From: Diospyros lotus
Taxonomy: Eukaryota; Streptophyta; Magnoliopsida; Ericales; Ebenaceae
DNA: 64,000 nt
Direction: 5' to 3'
Assembly (NCBI RefSeq): GCF_014633365.1
Contig: NC_068352.1
Coordinates: forward strand, 28,367,310-28,431,309
The notes under the pieces are model-generated. The model searched no databases, had not been told where the DNA came from, and saw only the letters and a list, made by a program, of their open reading frames with translations. Numbering within the stretch: the stretch's first letter is position 1; each line of letters opens with the position of its first letter. Below, piece after piece: positions 60,741 to 64,000 of the stretch. The position numbers and the translations under genes were made by a program.

Positions 60741-62461
60741 TAGAGATGTACCTAATCGATCTTCAACCAAAGCTTTTGGATCTCAGATCCACCACAGCAT
60801 CAGCATGCAGATGCAGGGGAGACGACGAAGCTCCAATCCTTACAGACGAAAGAAAGATGCTGTTTTCTTCCGCGGAATTGGAAAGCAAAACTTGACAGCT
60901 AACTTTAACTCTTGACAGAATTAAAGGACAATGGGAAGATGCGCGTGAATGCAATGCAATGCAATCCAATGATGCGGCTCACTAGTAGTAATTGCAAAGT
61001 GGGACCAGGTGTGGAATTGAAAAGCTGACTAGTAATTAATGTAAAATTGTCAACAAAAATTAAAACTTCACGTGGCATGCTTTTCAATAAAAATTTGTAC
61101 GTGCCCTTTTTATAATAAAATAAATATGTTTTATATTAAAATATAAAAATAATTTACATAAAAAAATTTTATTATCAAGAACATTCCATAACAGTAACAG
61201 TAGTGATAATAAAGTTTCGTTTTCTGTATTCACATATCATGATGATATATTTTATTTAAAGTTATAATTCAAATATTGAAAGTCGATCGGACAATATCAT
61301 ATATTTTATCTGAAGCCAGAATTCAAATCATGAAACTGAGATAATTTTGGGAATTTATTTAATTTTTTCCTTCTTCTCACTCATGTGATGTGGTGAGTTA
61401 AATTTTTGATTAATTTATTAAATATTAAATGTAATTAATTAATAGAAAGAAACAAGCAAGCTAAAGATTCCTTCCTTTACTTGTTGACTTGTCGGTTCTG
61501 CTCTCTCTCTCATCTCATTGCTTCTTTTCTCTCTCCTTGTATTCAATACTAATTGACTCTATAACGGAATACTTTAGAGTAATTTCATTTGATGTTTTTA
61601 TATTAATTAAGTTACTGTTTATTAATGAATATATAAAATAAAATATAAAAATATTTTTTTATTATGTTAGTTAAATTTATTTAATAATTTTAAAAAAATA
61701 TTACCTAACTTCTTATTTAAATAAATTTAACTCTCTTCATCTCTAAATATATTTATTTTGTACTTTACAGATAAAAAAATTATTCATATAATATAAATCT
61801 ATTTTAAAAAATTTAGTAAATAGTTTAACAAAAAAAATTAAATATTTTTATGTTATATTAATCATTTTATATCTTAATTTAAAAAATATTTTAATTTTAT
61901 TTTAATATAAATTTATATTTTATTTATTTTAATAAATATTATCTAAATTTATAATATAATATATTTAGATAAGATTGCAAAGTAAGGAACAGATCAATGC
62001 CTCTTCTTAAATGAGAGGAAGCAGCTGGAGAGACAAAAAAAAGAAGAAATTGAGGAGTTGCTGCTGCTGTTGTGTTTGAAATATACTTCATCTCGAGCTA
62101 ATTGTCTTTACGTGATTTTGTTTATTTTTAATTTTTATAAAAAAATAAATTATAAATAAAGATCTGATTTTATTACATTAAATAAAAAATTAAACTCATG
62201 ATAAAAAAAATAAATCACAAATAAAAATCTTATATCACTATTCAAGACAAAAAAAAAAAAAAAATCAAACTCACCATGTATTGTTACAAACTCCAGTCTT
62301 AAACTATTCCACCTACAATTCAATTTTAATTTTCAACCAATCAAGCAAGCCGATGAATCAACTTTCGCTGTGACAGAGTTAACTTTGGCAGTGCAAAGGA
62401 CATTGGGAAAGCTGCCATTCGCGTTTGGCAATAGTAAAGATGCCCGTGAATGCAATTAAAT
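60741..62461. other. upstream of the NLR, with repeated leader pieces
   Basis: No gene found. A string near 61980-62025 (AAGGAACAGATCAATGCCTC, then AAATGAGAGGAAGCAGCTGG) repeats the NLR leader at 60583-60630. The block GGACATTGGGAAAGCTGCC at 62399 repeats one near 60927. The rest is very AT-rich. Confidence 0.55.
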
Positions 62462-62960
62462 TTCTTCTTTATTCACGTGACTTGTCTGTTCTTCAGGTCC
62501 TTTCCTTTATTCACGTGGGGTGATTGTTCTGTTTTTTTATCTCATTGCTTGTTTTTCTCTCTTTACGTCCTTTGTTTATTCACTTGACTTGTCTATTTGT
62601 TCCCTACTTTTTTTTATATCATCGCTTGTTTTCTATTTGTTCTCTATTCATGTGACTTGTCTGTTTTTTACGTTCTTTCCTTTATTCACATGGCTTGTCT
62701 ATTTTGCTCCCTCATTTTCTCATTTCATCTCTTACTTTTTTCTCTTCTCTATACACGTGATTTGTCTATTTTTTACATCATTTCCTTTATTCACGTAACT
62801 TGTCTATTTTATTACCTCATTTTTTCATATCATCGCATGCCTTTTTCTTTTCTCTATCCACGTGATTTGTCTGTTCTTTACGTCATTTCCTTTGTCTATT
62901 TTGCCCCCCTTCTTTTCTCATATCATCACTTGTTTTTTTCTCCTCTATTTACCTGACTTG
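62462..62960 (+). repeat. degenerate minisatellite with recurring CACGTG(A) motifs
   Basis: About four to five units of roughly 110-120 bp built from TTTATTCACGTGACTTGTCT, a GTTCTTTACGTC-like piece, CATTTCCTTT and TCATATCATCGCTTG. CACGTG (G-box) or one-base variants occur at about 62475, 62513, 62580, 62647, 62755, 62794 and 62859. Two long open frames here are repeat artefacts. Confidence 0.8.
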
Positions 62961-63169
62961 TTTATTCTTAATTGCATTGGTTGTATTATTCAAAAGGATT
63001 AAAATTTTTATATAAAGAATGATGTTCACATTGTACCATCATGTTTTAATTCAATATGAATTATTAGGTGGTATGGGGCCACTAATTTGATTCTCTTCTT
63101 TGTATTTCTGGCAATGGCATGTCCATACATTTCTTGATCTATACATTTTATCATTTCCGATCAAAAAAA

Positions 63170-63440
63170 GAGTTAACTTTATCTGTGCAAAGGAAAGGAC
63201 AATGGGAAAGCTGTCTTCCGCGTTTTGCAACAGTAAAAATGCGCCTGAGTGAATGCAATGATGTGGTGCAAGGCGTGGAATCGGAAAGCTGACATCCGCT
63301 ACGCAAAGGACAATCAGGAAATGTAAACTTTATTTAATTAGTGTGAACTTTCGGCGTGCCAAAGGACAATCCGAAAGTGGTGCAAGGCGTGGAAATGTAA
63401 ACTTTCGGCGTTGGCAGTAGTAAAGACGTGTCTGGGGATG
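63170..63440. repeat. third copy of the NLR upstream block, itself internally duplicated
   Basis: AAAGGACAATGGGAAAGCTG at 63193 matches the blocks near 60927 and 62399. Within this stretch GTGGTGCAAGGCGTGGAA and TGTAAACTTTCGGCGT-like strings recur two to three times. Confidence 0.65.
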
Positions 63441-64000
63441 TGGAATAGAGATTTTTTTCTCATTTCTTAAATACTTTTTTATTTATTTAATTAGTGTTTT
63501 TTGGTGTTCATGATTGCATGCATAGCAACTGCGTCAAAGACTAGCGACCAAAATTAAATGTCGATTTAAAATATAACACCACCCCTCTTCAAGTGGTAGG
63601 TTTAATACTAACATCATCATGGGAAAAAATTATGATTAAAAATAAAATTATTATATAAATGGATTGAATACTAAGTTTATGATTGATGGCTGTCAATGAT
63701 GGAATTCAGAATTATTATTAGAACTAGTTTTCTTTATATTTTATTATTAGTATAATAAAGAGTTAATAATAATATAAAAATAGATAAAAATTTTGAACTA
63801 AAGAGCGAGAGAGATTCACGCTTGAAAGTTCCTATTGTATTCAAATAGAGATGTGCTTTTATAAACTAAAATAAATAAATATCAATTACAATTATGATAT
63901 AAAAATTTTAAAAATTATCACATAAGACTTACTAGACTTAAAAATACGTAATGTACCTAATCTTCAGCAGCAGCGGCGGCAGCTCCAGCACCCAACGACT
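63441..64000. other. AT-rich end of the window
   Basis: No gene seen. The string ATGTACCTAATCTTCAGC at 63951 resembles ATGTACCTAATCGATCTTCA at 60746, upstream of the NLR, so a further related unit may begin just right of the window. Confidence 0.4.

Noticed and set aside
62520..62956. Two long Phe/Leu/Ser-rich frames resembling membrane proteins
   Set aside because: They come from a CT-rich degenerate minisatellite; the hydrophobicity reflects base composition.

Overview
This is nuclear DNA from a flowering plant, most likely a eudicot. Genes are split by GT-AG introns, there is much AT-rich non-coding DNA, several nested transposable-element layers are present, and the gene families are plant ones (cellulose-synthase-like, MATE/DETOXIFICATION, CC-NBS-LRR). 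I see no tRNA, CRISPR array or bacterial operon. The species cannot be named from the sequence alone.

Left part (1-20 kb): a decayed Ty1/copia retrotransposon with its 3' LTR and a run of 28 C abuts the last seven exons of a cellulose-synthase-like gene (CslH/CslB type). That gene keeps its splice sites, but the Trp of its QxxRW motif is changed to Gly. Next come a dispersed repeat holding a CACTA-like insertion, a 2,605-bp solo LTR with a perfect target-site duplication, an intron-less gene for an orphan coiled-coil protein resembling the N-terminus of plant NLR receptors, a broken hAT transposase gene inserted in another LTR, and the terminal exon of an unidentified coiled-coil protein.

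Middle part (20-51 kb): two decayed host genes serve as landing sites for transposons. On the minus strand lies a pseudogene of condensin subunit CAP-H. Its N-terminal exons carry several frameshifts, and a solo LTR sits in one intron, itself holding a Cassandra-type LTR with a 5S-rRNA-like promoter. On the plus strand lies a MATE transporter pseudogene, interrupted by a non-autonomous hAT element and by a long solo LTR that holds a second solo LTR. Two more very long solo LTRs (2.4 and 4.0 kb) follow. I find no internal gag/pol for any of these long LTRs.

Right part (51-64 kb): a large and apparently intact CC-NBS-LRR resistance gene on the minus strand, with six coding exons and about 1,949 residues by my splice model. 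It is unusual in three ways: a 17-residue unit repeated five times in the coiled-coil region, two near-identical tandem LRR exons that look like chimeras of exon 1 and exon 4, and a Ser/Glu-rich acidic tail. Upstream of it, pieces of its leader region recur further right, suggesting an old tandem NLR cluster.

The main theme is a resistance-gene neighbourhood shaped by unequal recombination: solo LTRs, repeated exons and repeated promoter pieces. Host genes around the NLR have mostly decayed.
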